This document shows positions 1 through 6,325 of a stretch of 8,277 bases of DNA, piece by piece. Source of the stretch: Spartobacteria bacterium (GTDB lineage Bacteria > Verrucomicrobiota > Verrucomicrobiia > Chthoniobacterales > UBA6821); NCBI GenBank assembly GCA_947466005.1, contig CANIBV010000072.1, positions 1-8,277 on the forward strand, given 5' to 3'. Position numbers and translations under genes: made by a program. The notes under the pieces were generated by a model. The model saw nothing but the letters and a program-made list of their open reading frames with translations, had not been told where the DNA came from and searched no databases. Each line of letters starts with the position of its first letter. Position 1 is the stretch's first letter.

Positions 1-1055
1 CCGAGTTCCTTCGGGAATCCAGCGTCGAGGAACCATGTTCCGGATTCGGTCAGCTGCATCAGCTCCTCAGCCCAGCGCATGATGGTCTCCAGAGAATCGC
101 CGTCGGACTTCCGCGAGACCATCTCCAGGATGTCTTCACGACGCTCCACATTCAGCAGGAGCGCCAGAAAGAAGCGGTGCTCCACATCCTCGACGTTCCC
201 TCGCATCGCTGCGATCCCGTCACGGCGGATGATTTCCAGAAGGGTGGGGGCGACCGGTCCTGCAAGGGCTCCGTGCTTTGATGAAAAGACCTCCCAGACA
301 TCCTCCCAGGCCCCGAGGTTTCTGAGGTGGCTGATGCAATTCTGAAGGATGAAGAAGCCGCGTTCAAAATCGAGCTCACCGACCATCTCGGCAACAAGAT
401 CAGCATAGTCGGCATCGCCCGTCTGCTCCATCACATCTAGGAGTTGCTTGCGTCTCATGGTGAGGGCGTCGTGATGGACCGGATCAACGGCCACATGGGG
501 AGGCAGGTAAGTGAACTGAGGTCCTGTTCCCGGATCAGAATGGGTGCGGATGACGACGGTCACCGAGGGGGTCTCGAGGTGAAAGAGCGAGTGGATGCAA
601 CTGCGACCAGAGATAATCTGAACCGTGCTTCCCGTCTCCAGCAGGGTGGTATCCTTGAGCTTCAACTCGCCGAGACGGAAATGGGCCGTCACGGGACGGA
701 CGTTCTCGAACTCAAAGTGGGAGTGAATGCTCGATCCCTCCATCACATGAAAGGCTCCGGAGAACTCGTGCTGATGGATGTCGGTCGTCCCATCCATCCA
801 GAAGAGGATCTGGATGTAGAACTTGGGATTGTCATAGACGATTAGCTCAGGTTGGCCGAATCCTGAGGATGTCTGGAAAGGCTGCTCATCATTGAGGAGG
901 AACTCCTGAATCAGGGATCCCAGATCGACGGTGTCCGAGGGGGGATTCTCCAGAAGGGCTTCCTCAGCGATCCCGGGGAAGGCGGAGAGATCGAAGTTCT
1001 CCTGCTTCCAGCGATCATAGACAGTCTGGCCGAGTCCGGTAAAAAAGGGATCCAT
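1..1055 (-). CDS. Cupin-fold putative metalloprotein, partial (3' end outside window)
   Basis: An uninterrupted reading frame of 351 codons runs from an ATG at 1055 off the left edge. An in-frame TGA lies 24 bases upstream of the ATG, and an AAAGAG ribosome-binding-like sequence sits about 6 bases before it, so this start is well supported. Residues about 75-175 look like a double-stranded beta-helix. They contain IHQHEFSGAFHVMEGSSIHSH (His94, His96, Glu97, His103, His111, His113) and a later SCIHSLFH stretch around residue 155. The HxH...H spacing suggests bound iron or another divalent metal, as in cysteine-dioxygenase-like cupins and predicted metal-dependent beta-helix enzymes. Residues from about 200 on look mostly helical and are not recognised. 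The substrate is unknown. It is divergent from the tRNA gene and has no visible operon partner here. The cupin fold is fairly sure, but enzyme activity is only an inference. Confidence 0.8.
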   Translation of the reverse strand, partial: MDPFFTGLGQTVYDRWKQENFDLSAFPGIAEEALLENPPSDTVDLGSLIQEFLLNDEQPFQTSSGFGQPELIVYDNPKFYIQILFWMDGTTDIHQHEFSGAFHVMEGSSIHSHFEFENVRPVTAHFRLGELKLKDTTLLETGSTVQIISGRSCIHSLFHLETPSVTVVIRTHSDPGTGPQFTYLPPHVAVDPVHHDALTMRRKQLLDVMEQTGDADYADLVAEMVGELDFERGFFILQNCISHLRNLGAWEDVWEVFSSKHGALAGPVAPTLLEIIRRDGIAAMRGNVEDVEHRFFLALLLNVERREDILEMVSRKSDGDSLETIMRWAEELMQLTESGTWFLDAGFPKEL

Positions 1056-1156
1056 AGGGCACTCTTTCGCAGCCTTTCAAGCGGGACAAGAACCAATCGT
1101 CGGCTGGATCTCTTGCAGGGAATGGATGAGACGCCCTCCTTATCGTCGAGATTTTC

Positions 1157-1185
1157 TTGCGGGGAGAATTCGGCGGATTTAGCTT
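1157..1185 (+). promoter_or_regulatory. Tentative promoter for tRNA-Ala(CGC)
   Basis: A TTGCGG at 1157-1162 and a TAGCTT at 1180-1185 are 17 bases apart. This would place transcription initiation a few bases before the tRNA 5' end. Each hexamer matches the sigma70 consensus at only three positions, so this is a weak call based mainly on position. Confidence 0.22.
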
Positions 1186-1198
1186 TCGAGGAGATTTC

Positions 1199-1271
<73 letters not shown>

Positions 1272-1275
1272 GATT

Positions 1276-1315
1276 ATCGGGCGCAGATTCACGCGCCGAT
1301 TACTCTTTGATCTTG
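1276..1315 (+). terminator. Probable intrinsic terminator after tRNA-Ala(CGC)
   Basis: ATCGGGCGC (1276-1284) pairs with GCGCCGAT (1293-1300) as an 8-bp GC-rich stem with one bulged G and an 8-base loop. It is followed by a T-rich but interrupted tail (tactctttgatctt). It starts five bases after the mature tRNA end. The tail is imperfect, so some read-through into ppnP is possible. Confidence 0.5.
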
Positions 1316-1348
1316 CAAATCATCTCCACGGAAACGATCACCCTCGAC

Positions 1349-1663
1349 ATGGAATTCACCGACGTCACCGTTCACGCCAACGCCAACATCTACTTTGAGG
1401 GCAGGGTCATCTCTCACACAGTCATTCTGCGGGATGGGGAAAGAAAGACTGTCGGCGTCATTCTGCCCGGCACTTATCACTTCGGAACCCAGCAGGCCGA
1501 GAAGATGGAGATCATCGAGGGAGAGTCTTCAGTGGTTCTGGATCGCTCCGAGGCAACCGTGCGCTACGCGAGAGGGGAGGCCTTTGAAGTCCCCGCCGAC
1601 TCCGGCTTCACGATCACTGTCGCGGGGGAACCCTGCCATTATATCTGCTCCTTCCTCGGCTAA
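1349..1663 (+). CDS. ppnP: Pyrimidine/purine nucleoside phosphorylase (PpnP/YaiE family)
   Basis: This is a 104-residue protein, close to the roughly 95 residues usual for the family. The sequence resembles E. coli YaiE/PpnP: an N-terminal YFEGRVISHTV strand (about residues 15-25), then VGVILPGTYHFGTQQAEKMEIIEGE (about 35-59), AFEVPADSGFTI (about 79-90) and the C-terminal CHYICSFLG. The family is a small single-domain cupin that splits purine and pyrimidine nucleosides with phosphate to give a free base and ribose 1-phosphate, in the cytoplasm. The open frame extends upstream through the tRNA gene, so I chose the first ATG after the tRNA. No strong ribosome-binding site is visible. The gene lies 77 bases after tRNA-Ala and 99 before the methyltransferase. 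A hairpin covers its stop codon. The family call is confident. Confidence 0.9.
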   Translation: MEFTDVTVHANANIYFEGRVISHTVILRDGERKTVGVILPGTYHFGTQQAEKMEIIEGESSVVLDRSEATVRYARGEAFEVPADSGFTITVAGEPCHYICSFLG

Positions 1664-1676
1664 AACCGAGGAAGGA
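1649..1676 (+). terminator. Strong hairpin over the ppnP stop codon, possible terminator
   Basis: TCCTTCCTCGG (1649-1659) pairs perfectly with CCGAGGAAGGA (1666-1676) across a 6-base loop, ctaaaa, which contains the TAA stop codon of ppnP. No run of T follows on the plus strand, so it is not a textbook intrinsic terminator. It could instead stabilise the mRNA 3' end or belong to the palindromic element that begins directly after it. Confidence 0.4.
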
Positions 1677-1678
1677 AG

Positions 1679-1754
1679 TTGGAAGATAGTAGTTTGGAGT
1701 TAGGGCGGTTGCGGGAAAAATCCTAACTCCAATCTTCAAATTACTATCTCCCAA
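1679..1754. repeat. Imperfect inverted repeat between ppnP and the methyltransferase gene
   Basis: The left arm (1679-1704, starting TTGGAAGATAGTAGTTT and ending GGAGTTAGG) matches the reverse complement of the right arm (1722-1754) with two substitutions and one 7-base insertion in the right arm. The spacer, about 17 bases, contains gcggttgcggg. The arms are AT-richer than the neighbouring genes and have no coding sense. The arrangement suggests a small mobile or formerly mobile intergenic palindrome, or a stem-loop at the transcript end. Confidence 0.7.
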
Positions 1755-1762
1755 TTTTTCAC

Positions 1763-2371
1763 ATGAGCAAAAATTCTTCAGATCGTTACGACCGGGCCTA
1801 TTTTGACCGTTGGTATCGTGATCCCAAGACGCGGGTGAAATCGGGCACCTCCATCCGTAGGAAGGCCGCGCTTGCTCTCTCTGTCGCCGAATATTATCTG
1901 GAGCGACCTGTCAGGAGCGTTCTCGATGCCGGGTGCGGGGAGGGGAATTGGCTTTCTGCGCTTCGCTCCCTGCGTCCCAAGATCCGATATACCGGGGTCG
2001 ATGCGAGTCGCTACGCCGTGGAACGCTTCGGGAAAAAACGGAACATCCGCCTCGGTACCTTTGCCGCGTTGGAGGAGATCGGTCTCTCAGATTCCTACGA
2101 CCTGATTGTCTGTAGCGACACACTCTTCTACCTGCCTCTGGAAGAATTGAAACTCGGCCTCCAATCCCTTGCGCATCGCGCCGCGGGCGTTGCCTTTCTG
2201 GAACTCTACACCGAAGAGGATTCACTGATCGGCGATTTTCCTAAGGAGGGACTTCAAACCTCCGCCTACTATCGCCGTCTCCTCAAGAGTCAGGGATTTC
2301 TCTCCGTAGGGTCCCATTGCTATCTTGGTCCGCAGTTGCATGGCTCGGCCATGCAGATGGAGATGGTTTAA
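1763..2371 (+). CDS. Class I SAM-dependent methyltransferase
   Basis: The protein has 202 residues. The Rossmann-like SAM site is clear: motif I VLDAGCGEGNW (53-63), an acidic strand-2 end GVDAS (78-82), and YDLIVCSDTLFYLPLEEL (112-129) for the strand-4 and post-strand region. YYRRLLKSQGF (169-179) fits the late helix of methyltransferase domains. The N-terminal YDRAYFDRWYRD (9-20) is often seen at the start of small-molecule methyltransferases. The acceptor cannot be read from the sequence. It has no obvious partner: ppnP upstream and the FAH gene downstream are separated from it by repeat-bearing gaps of 99 and 168 bases, so it may be transcribed alone. The ATG at 1763 lacks a clear ribosome-binding site. 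It should be a soluble cytoplasmic enzyme, as no signal peptide or membrane segment is seen. Confidence 0.88.
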   Translation: MSKNSSDRYDRAYFDRWYRDPKTRVKSGTSIRRKAALALSVAEYYLERPVRSVLDAGCGEGNWLSALRSLRPKIRYTGVDASRYAVERFGKKRNIRLGTFAALEEIGLSDSYDLIVCSDTLFYLPLEELKLGLQSLAHRAAGVAFLELYTEEDSLIGDFPKEGLQTSAYYRRLLKSQGFLSVGSHCYLGPQLHGSAMQMEMV

Positions 2372-2432
2372 AGGCTTAAGGTTTAATTTACAGGGATGAA
2401 GTGGATGGATAGCAGAATACCACTGATAATTC

Positions 2433-2499
2433 TCCCGCAGAGGCGCCGAGTTGTTAATGAGTTAAGATTACCGGTATTTTACTCAGCGCCTCTGCGGGA
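2433..2499. repeat. Long inverted repeat between the methyltransferase and FAH genes
   Basis: The arms 2433-2451 (core CCCGCAGAGGCGC) and 2481-2499 (core GCGCCTCTGCGGG) pair over 19 positions with a single C/A mismatch (2447/2485). They enclose a 29-base AT-rich loop. The right arm is followed by aaaccttttgatt, so on the plus strand it could act as an inefficient terminator for the methyltransferase gene. Similar CTCTGCGGG-type palindromes are, from memory, dispersed between genes in many environmental bacteria. That could not be checked here. Confidence 0.75.
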
Positions 2500-2539
2500 A
2501 ACCTTTTGATTCGGCCCGGTTCGGTGTACCTATAAAAAT

Positions 2540-3340
2540 GTGAAGATTGCACGCATCCTGCTTCCTGACGGCATCATTCATTATGCGCGGCCTTTGGATG
2601 AATTAGGCGCCTCGATGGAGATCCTCTCCGGAGATCCCTTTCAGGGAGTTCACCTGACGGGTGAACGCGTCACCCAGTTCACGCTGCTTGCTCCGATGGT
2701 TCCCGCTGCCATCCTCTGCATCGGTCTGAATTATCGGAAACATGCCGAGGAGATGAACGCAAAGGTCCCAAAATTCCCGGTGCTCTTCTTTAAGAACCCC
2801 GGCGCGCTACTCGATCCGGGGGCTTCCATTCAGACCCCAAGAAAACTGCCCTCCACCCAGGTTGATTACGAGGGGGAGTTGGCCGTCATCATTGGGAAAA
2901 CTTGCCGGAATGTCACCCGCGAGAATGCCCTCAGCCATGTGCTTGCATACACCGTCGCCAACGATGTCAGCGCAAGGGACTGGCAGAAGGACTGGGGAGG
3001 CTCCCAGTGGTGCAGGGGCAAGTCATTCGATACATTCGCGCCGATGGGACCGTGGATGGTGACTCCCGATGAGATTCCCAATCCCAATGCGCTACGGATC
3101 ACCACCAAGGTGAACGGGGAGATTCTTCAGGATTCCAACACTGGGGACATGATCTTTGATGTGCCGGCCTTGATTGAGTTTCTCAGCGCTGACACGACGC
3201 TCTCTGTCGGCACCATCATCCTGACCGGAACTCCGTCGGGGGTAGGTGTTGGCCGAACGCCCCAGCGTTGGCTACATCCTGGAGACCGCGTGGAAGTCGA
3301 GATAGAGGAGATCGGGCGGCTCGAAAATCTAGTTGTTTAA
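2540..3340 (+). CDS. Fumarylacetoacetate hydrolase (FAH) family protein
   Basis: The 266-residue protein has the FAH-family C-terminal fold. Metal ligands are visible as Glu111 and Glu113 in DYEGELAVIIG and Asp142 in VANDVSARD. Other family hallmarks are ILCIGLNYRKHAEE (58-71), GKSFDTFAPMGPW (160-172) and LTGTPSGVG (228-236). Such enzymes use Mg or Mn to cleave C-C bonds or to hydrate, tautomerise or decarboxylate beta-dicarbonyl-like substrates. Candidates include acylpyruvase, oxaloacetate decarboxylase or a ring-cleavage product hydrolase. The exact substrate cannot be decided, and no aromatic degradation genes are nearby. The start is GTG at 2540; an ATG two bases upstream is out of frame and meets TGA at once. 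There is no clear ribosome-binding site. The gene converges on the CDF gene with 42 bases between them. Confidence 0.9.
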   Translation: MKIARILLPDGIIHYARPLDELGASMEILSGDPFQGVHLTGERVTQFTLLAPMVPAAILCIGLNYRKHAEEMNAKVPKFPVLFFKNPGALLDPGASIQTPRKLPSTQVDYEGELAVIIGKTCRNVTRENALSHVLAYTVANDVSARDWQKDWGGSQWCRGKSFDTFAPMGPWMVTPDEIPNPNALRITTKVNGEILQDSNTGDMIFDVPALIEFLSADTTLSVGTIILTGTPSGVGVGRTPQRWLHPGDRVEVEIEEIGRLENLVV

Positions 3341-3382
3341 ACCAACGGACGATCACGACGCTCTACGCCGATTGTCCCAGTG

Positions 3383-4288
3383 CTAATCTTCTTCAGGCTC
3401 GATGTGGACGGTCACATCTTCGAGCGGCAACTCCGATGACATGAGACGGTCCTTCACGGCATGGGAGATACCGTGGCCCTGACGGACGGAGATATCTCCC
3501 CTGACCCTGATGTGGAGATCTGCCAAGTAGGCGAGGCCACTCTTACGGACGCGGCATTTCTCTGCGCTTAGTACCCCGGGCACAGCACAGGCCTCAGAGA
3601 GGACCAGGGCCTCCGCATCGGGAGAGACGCGGGCATCCATCATGTCGCCCAGAGAGAGTCGCAGCATGTTGTAGGCGCTGTAGAAGATAACCACGCAGGC
3701 AAAGAGGGCAGCCCAGTCGTCGGCGGCCTCATAACCGCGACCTCCGATCAGACTGATCGAAATGCCGATGAAGGCGGCGATCGAGGTGACGGCATCCGAG
3801 CGATGGTGCCAGGCATCGGCCAGCAGGGCATTGCTTCCAATGCGACGTGCACGCCCGGCCATCACTTGGTAGAGGGTCTCCTTGATCAGGATGACACCGA
3901 TGAGGATGAGAAGCGTGTAAGGCGAGGGGGTGTGGGGAATCTGACCGTGGGCCACGGCAACAAGCTGAACGATGCTGGCATGAGCAATAAAGGCACCGGC
4001 TGCAGCCAGGACGAAGGCGCCGATCAGGGAGGCCAAGGACTCCGCCTTCCCATGGCCGTAGGGGTGTTCCTCGTCAGGCGGCTTGGCGGCATACTTAAGA
4101 CCCCCCCAGATCAGGAGGGAGCTAAAGAGATCCAGCAGTGACTCGACTCCATCGGCGATCAGGGCATTGGAACGACCGAAAATCCCACCTGCAATCTTCC
4201 CTGCGGAAAGCAACAGGTTGAGAAGGACACCAGCCGCCACGACACTCCTCCCAGCGGCGGCTCTTGCTTGAATCTCACCGTTGCTCAT
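3383..4288 (-). CDS. Cation diffusion facilitator (CDF) family metal transporter
   Basis: The protein has 301 residues. The N-terminal part has about six membrane segments, recognisable around 15-35, 42-65, 85-110, 125-145, 165-182 and 190-208. A C-terminal cytoplasmic metal-binding dimer domain follows (about 215-301, ending TVHIEPEED). The transport-site motifs are ESLLD in the second segment (Glu49, Asp53) and HHRSD in the fifth (His161, Asp165). These align with the DxxxD and HxxxD pairs of the zinc exporter YiiP. HPYGHGKAES (75-84) is the conserved loop of the family. It probably exports Zn, Fe, Mn or a similar divalent metal in exchange for protons across the inner membrane. Its ATG overlaps the panB stop codon by 4 bases, so it should be co-translated as the last gene of the dapA-panB operon. 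The specific metal is not determinable. Confidence 0.92.
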   Translation of the reverse strand: MSNGEIQARAAAGRSVVAAGVLLNLLLSAGKIAGGIFGRSNALIADGVESLLDLFSSLLIWGGLKYAAKPPDEEHPYGHGKAESLASLIGAFVLAAAGAFIAHASIVQLVAVAHGQIPHTPSPYTLLILIGVILIKETLYQVMAGRARRIGSNALLADAWHHRSDAVTSIAAFIGISISLIGGRGYEAADDWAALFACVVIFYSAYNMLRLSLGDMMDARVSPDAEALVLSEACAVPGVLSAEKCRVRKSGLAYLADLHIRVRGDISVRQGHGISHAVKDRLMSSELPLEDVTVHIEPEED

Positions 4289-5037
4289 GGGGTGCGAGTC
4301 TCTTGGATATACTCTCTGACTGCCTTCTGAAAGGGGGTTGCCAGATCAGCCTTCGGTTTGACAAAGGAGGGGCGGAACCATGGTTGGAGCCCCATGAGAT
4401 CCGAAGTGACGAGAATCTGACCATCGCAACCTGTCCCGCTGCCGATTCCGATGGTGGGAATCTCCAGTTCCCTGCTGATTTTCTCTGCTATTGGCGCATT
4501 GACCAATTCCAAAACGATGGCGCAGCAACCAGCATCCTGTAGGGTTTGGGCGTCTTTAATCAAGACCTCCGCTTCGGCATCCGATTTTCCCTTCTTGTGG
4601 TAGCCACCTTCCTCTCGGACTTGCTGGGGAAGCATCCCAAGATGTCCGATAACTTCAATCCCTGCCTGAGCTAGCGTTCTGATGATCCCTGGAAGAGCGC
4701 CTTCCAGTTTCACGGCATCAGCGCCGGCGGTAATAAGCGCCCTTGCGCTGATAAGTGCCTGATCTGGAGTCTTATACGTCCCATAAGGCAGATCTGCAGC
4801 CACGAGTGCCCTCTTAGTGCCCCGGCGGACTGCTTTCAAGTGATGAATAATCTCTTCCAGTGTGACGTCGATTGTGTCGTTAAGACCCAAAACGACCATA
4901 CCAAGAGAATCACCGACTAAGATCAGATCGATCCCAGATTCATCCAATAGACGCGCCGAAGGGTAGTCGTAAGCGGTTAACCAAGCCAACTTCCTGTGGG
5001 ATTTCTTAGCTAAAATAAGGGTTTCTTTTAAAGTCAT
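4285..5037 (-). CDS. panB: 3-methyl-2-oxobutanoate hydroxymethyltransferase (ketopantoate hydroxymethyltransferase)
   Basis: PanB transfers a hydroxymethyl group from 5,10-methylenetetrahydrofolate to 3-methyl-2-oxobutanoate, giving ketopantoate, the first committed step of pantothenate and coenzyme A synthesis. The 250-residue protein is close to the usual length of about 260. It shows the TIM-barrel family motifs: LTAYDYPSA (20-28), VGDSLGMVVLG (41-51) with Mg ligand Asp43, Asp82 in ADLPYGTY, KLEG with Glu112, GHLGMLPQ (131-138), and the probable catalytic Glu177 in IVLELV. GIGSGTGCDGQILV (197-210) is also typical. It lies 27 bases downstream of folK and overlaps the CDF gene by 4 bases. 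Its folate cofactor links it functionally to folK. The neighbouring pantothenate gene panC is not in the window. Confidence 0.97.
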   Translation of the reverse strand: MTLKETLILAKKSHRKLAWLTAYDYPSARLLDESGIDLILVGDSLGMVVLGLNDTIDVTLEEIIHHLKAVRRGTKRALVAADLPYGTYKTPDQALISARALITAGADAVKLEGALPGIIRTLAQAGIEVIGHLGMLPQQVREEGGYHKKGKSDAEAEVLIKDAQTLQDAGCCAIVLELVNAPIAEKISRELEIPTIGIGSGTGCDGQILVTSDLMGLQPWFRPSFVKPKADLATPFQKAVREYIQETRTP

Positions 5038-5064
5038 TACCTATTTATGGGTAGCTTGATATGG

Positions 5065-5538
5065 TCACTTATTAAGAATAAGTCTTAAATACTCACTGCA
5101 GGGATAATTCCAAGTTGGAAGCTGGAGGCCTGGCCGGATTTCAGCTAGAGGTTTCAAGACAAAAAGACGCTCATTGATTCGTGGATGGGGCAACTGAAGG
5201 CCCGGAGAATCGAGGGTCATTTCGTCACAATAGAGAAGATCTAGGTCCAAGAATCTTGGAAGATGGTGACCATGATGAACTGGTCGCCCTGCGGCGGTCT
5301 CCAGGTCCTGCAAGAGCTTTATGAGTTCCAGTGGATGTCGCGAGGTTTCGAGTTCTGCCACTGAGTTGAGAAAAAGAGGTGAGTCGGGGGGGCAATCTTC
5401 CGGTTCCGTCTCAAAGAAGGAAGACTCCAAAAAGGGACCGGTCTCGTCTTCATGGATCTCCCGAAGGTTCTTGAGTGCCCGAGACAAAAGGGCATGGCAG
5501 TCTCCCAGATTGGAGCCGAGGGCGATGCCGGCACGCAT
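5065..5538 (-). CDS. folK: 2-amino-4-hydroxy-6-hydroxymethyldihydropteridine pyrophosphokinase
   Basis: FolK transfers pyrophosphate from ATP to 6-hydroxymethyl-dihydropterin, giving the substrate of dihydropteroate synthase in folate synthesis. The 157-residue protein matches the family's usual length of about 160. Motifs in order are ALGSNLGD (6-13), FFETEPE (41-47), LFLNSVAELET (55-65), PRFLDLDLLYCD (94-105) with the Mg-binding pair Asp98 and Asp100, and LPHPRINERLFVLKPLAEI (116-134) containing the conserved His118 and Arg120. The common GPR before the DLD motif reads LPR here, a mild variation. Its ATG follows the dapB stop by 24 bases and has an AAAGAG-like ribosome-binding sequence. No folP or folB is visible nearby. 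Confidence 0.95.
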   Translation of the reverse strand: MRAGIALGSNLGDCHALLSRALKNLREIHEDETGPFLESSFFETEPEDCPPDSPLFLNSVAELETSRHPLELIKLLQDLETAAGRPVHHGHHLPRFLDLDLLYCDEMTLDSPGLQLPHPRINERLFVLKPLAEIRPGLQLPTWNYPCSEYLRLILNK

Positions 5539-5562
5539 GAAGGTCTCTTTGAATGGAAAGCG

Positions 5563-6309
5563 TTAATGCAAGCCCAGGACATCCTGCATGTCGTAGAGCC
5601 CGGGCTGGTTCTTTCGGGTATCACGAGCCCAGAGGGCAGCCCTGAGCGCTCCGCGGGCGAAGGTCTCCCGACTTGAGGCACGATGAATCAGCTCGATGCG
5701 TTCCCCGGGGGCCGCAAGGAGCACCGTGTGGTCGCCCACCACATCGCCACCTCTGACAGCATGCACACCAACCTCGCCTCTGGTGCGCTCGCCGGGCATT
5801 CCCACTCTTCCGTGCCGCGTATCCCTATCGTAATCAAGGCCCTTGACCTCATCGAGGACCTCGACAAGACGTCGCGCCGTCCCGCTGGGTGCGTCCTTCT
5901 TGAGGCGGTGGTGAATTTCGATCACCTCGGCATCGTAGTCGGGTCCGAGAATCTCTGCCGCCTTCCTGGTGAGCCAGAAGAGCGTGTTGACTCCAACGCT
6001 GTAATTCGGTGAGAAGATGACCGGAATCGTTACCGAGGCGGCGGCAATACGATCGCGCAACTCATTGTTATGTCCTGTTGTTCCAATAACAAGAATCTTA
6101 CCTAATTCGACGCATTTCTCAAGGACACGGGAGGTCGCTTCAGCATGCGAGAAGTCAATCACGGCGTCACAAGCGGCAATCTCATCAAGGGATTCCCCAG
6201 CATCAATCGTGCCCGCCAAGGCAAGGGACGGATCCTCCTCCACACAACGAAGAAGGGTTAGGCCCATTCTTCCTTTAGATCCATAAATAATAACATTAAG
6301 TGGATTCAT
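5563..6309 (-). CDS. dapB: 4-hydroxy-tetrahydrodipicolinate reductase
   Basis: DapB reduces the product of DapA with NAD(P)H to tetrahydrodipicolinate in the diaminopimelate/lysine pathway, in the cytoplasm. With the ATG at 6309 it has 248 residues, typical for the family. The N-terminal nucleotide-binding loop is IYGSKGRMG (8-16), GTTG is at 76-79, SPNYSVGVNTLF covers 100-111, and the signature EIHHRLKKDAPSGTA covers 131-145. That signature holds the catalytic His133/His134 region and Lys138. RGGDVVGDH (187-195) is also conserved. The frame could start 30 bases earlier at a TTG at 6339, which would overlap dapA. The ATG, 16 bases after the dapA stop, gives the normal start directly before the Rossmann strand and is preferred. 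Confidence 0.95.
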   Translation of the reverse strand: MNPLNVIIYGSKGRMGLTLLRCVEEDPSLALAGTIDAGESLDEIAACDAVIDFSHAEATSRVLEKCVELGKILVIGTTGHNNELRDRIAAASVTIPVIFSPNYSVGVNTLFWLTRKAAEILGPDYDAEVIEIHHRLKKDAPSGTARRLVEVLDEVKGLDYDRDTRHGRVGMPGERTRGEVGVHAVRGGDVVGDHTVLLAAPGERIELIHRASSRETFARGALRAALWARDTRKNQPGLYDMQDVLGLH

Positions 6310-6325
6310 ATCAGCGTTAAGAGAG

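Noticed and set aside
444..845. Plus-strand frame of 133 codons
   Set aside because: It is antisense to the cupin gene, which has clear motifs and a ribosome-binding site; the product has no recognisable features.
911..1096. Minus-strand 61-codon frame at the cupin start
   Set aside because: It overlaps the cupin N-terminal coding region in another frame and has an unconvincing composition.
3803..4141. Plus-strand 112-codon frame
   Set aside because: It is antisense to the CDF transporter, whose membrane segments and metal sites are unmistakable.
5319..5681. Minus-strand 120-codon frame across the dapB-folK junction
   Set aside because: It is out of frame with both genes and covers their well-conserved coding sequence.
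5683..6012. Plus-strand 109-codon frame
   Set aside because: It is the antisense shadow of dapB.
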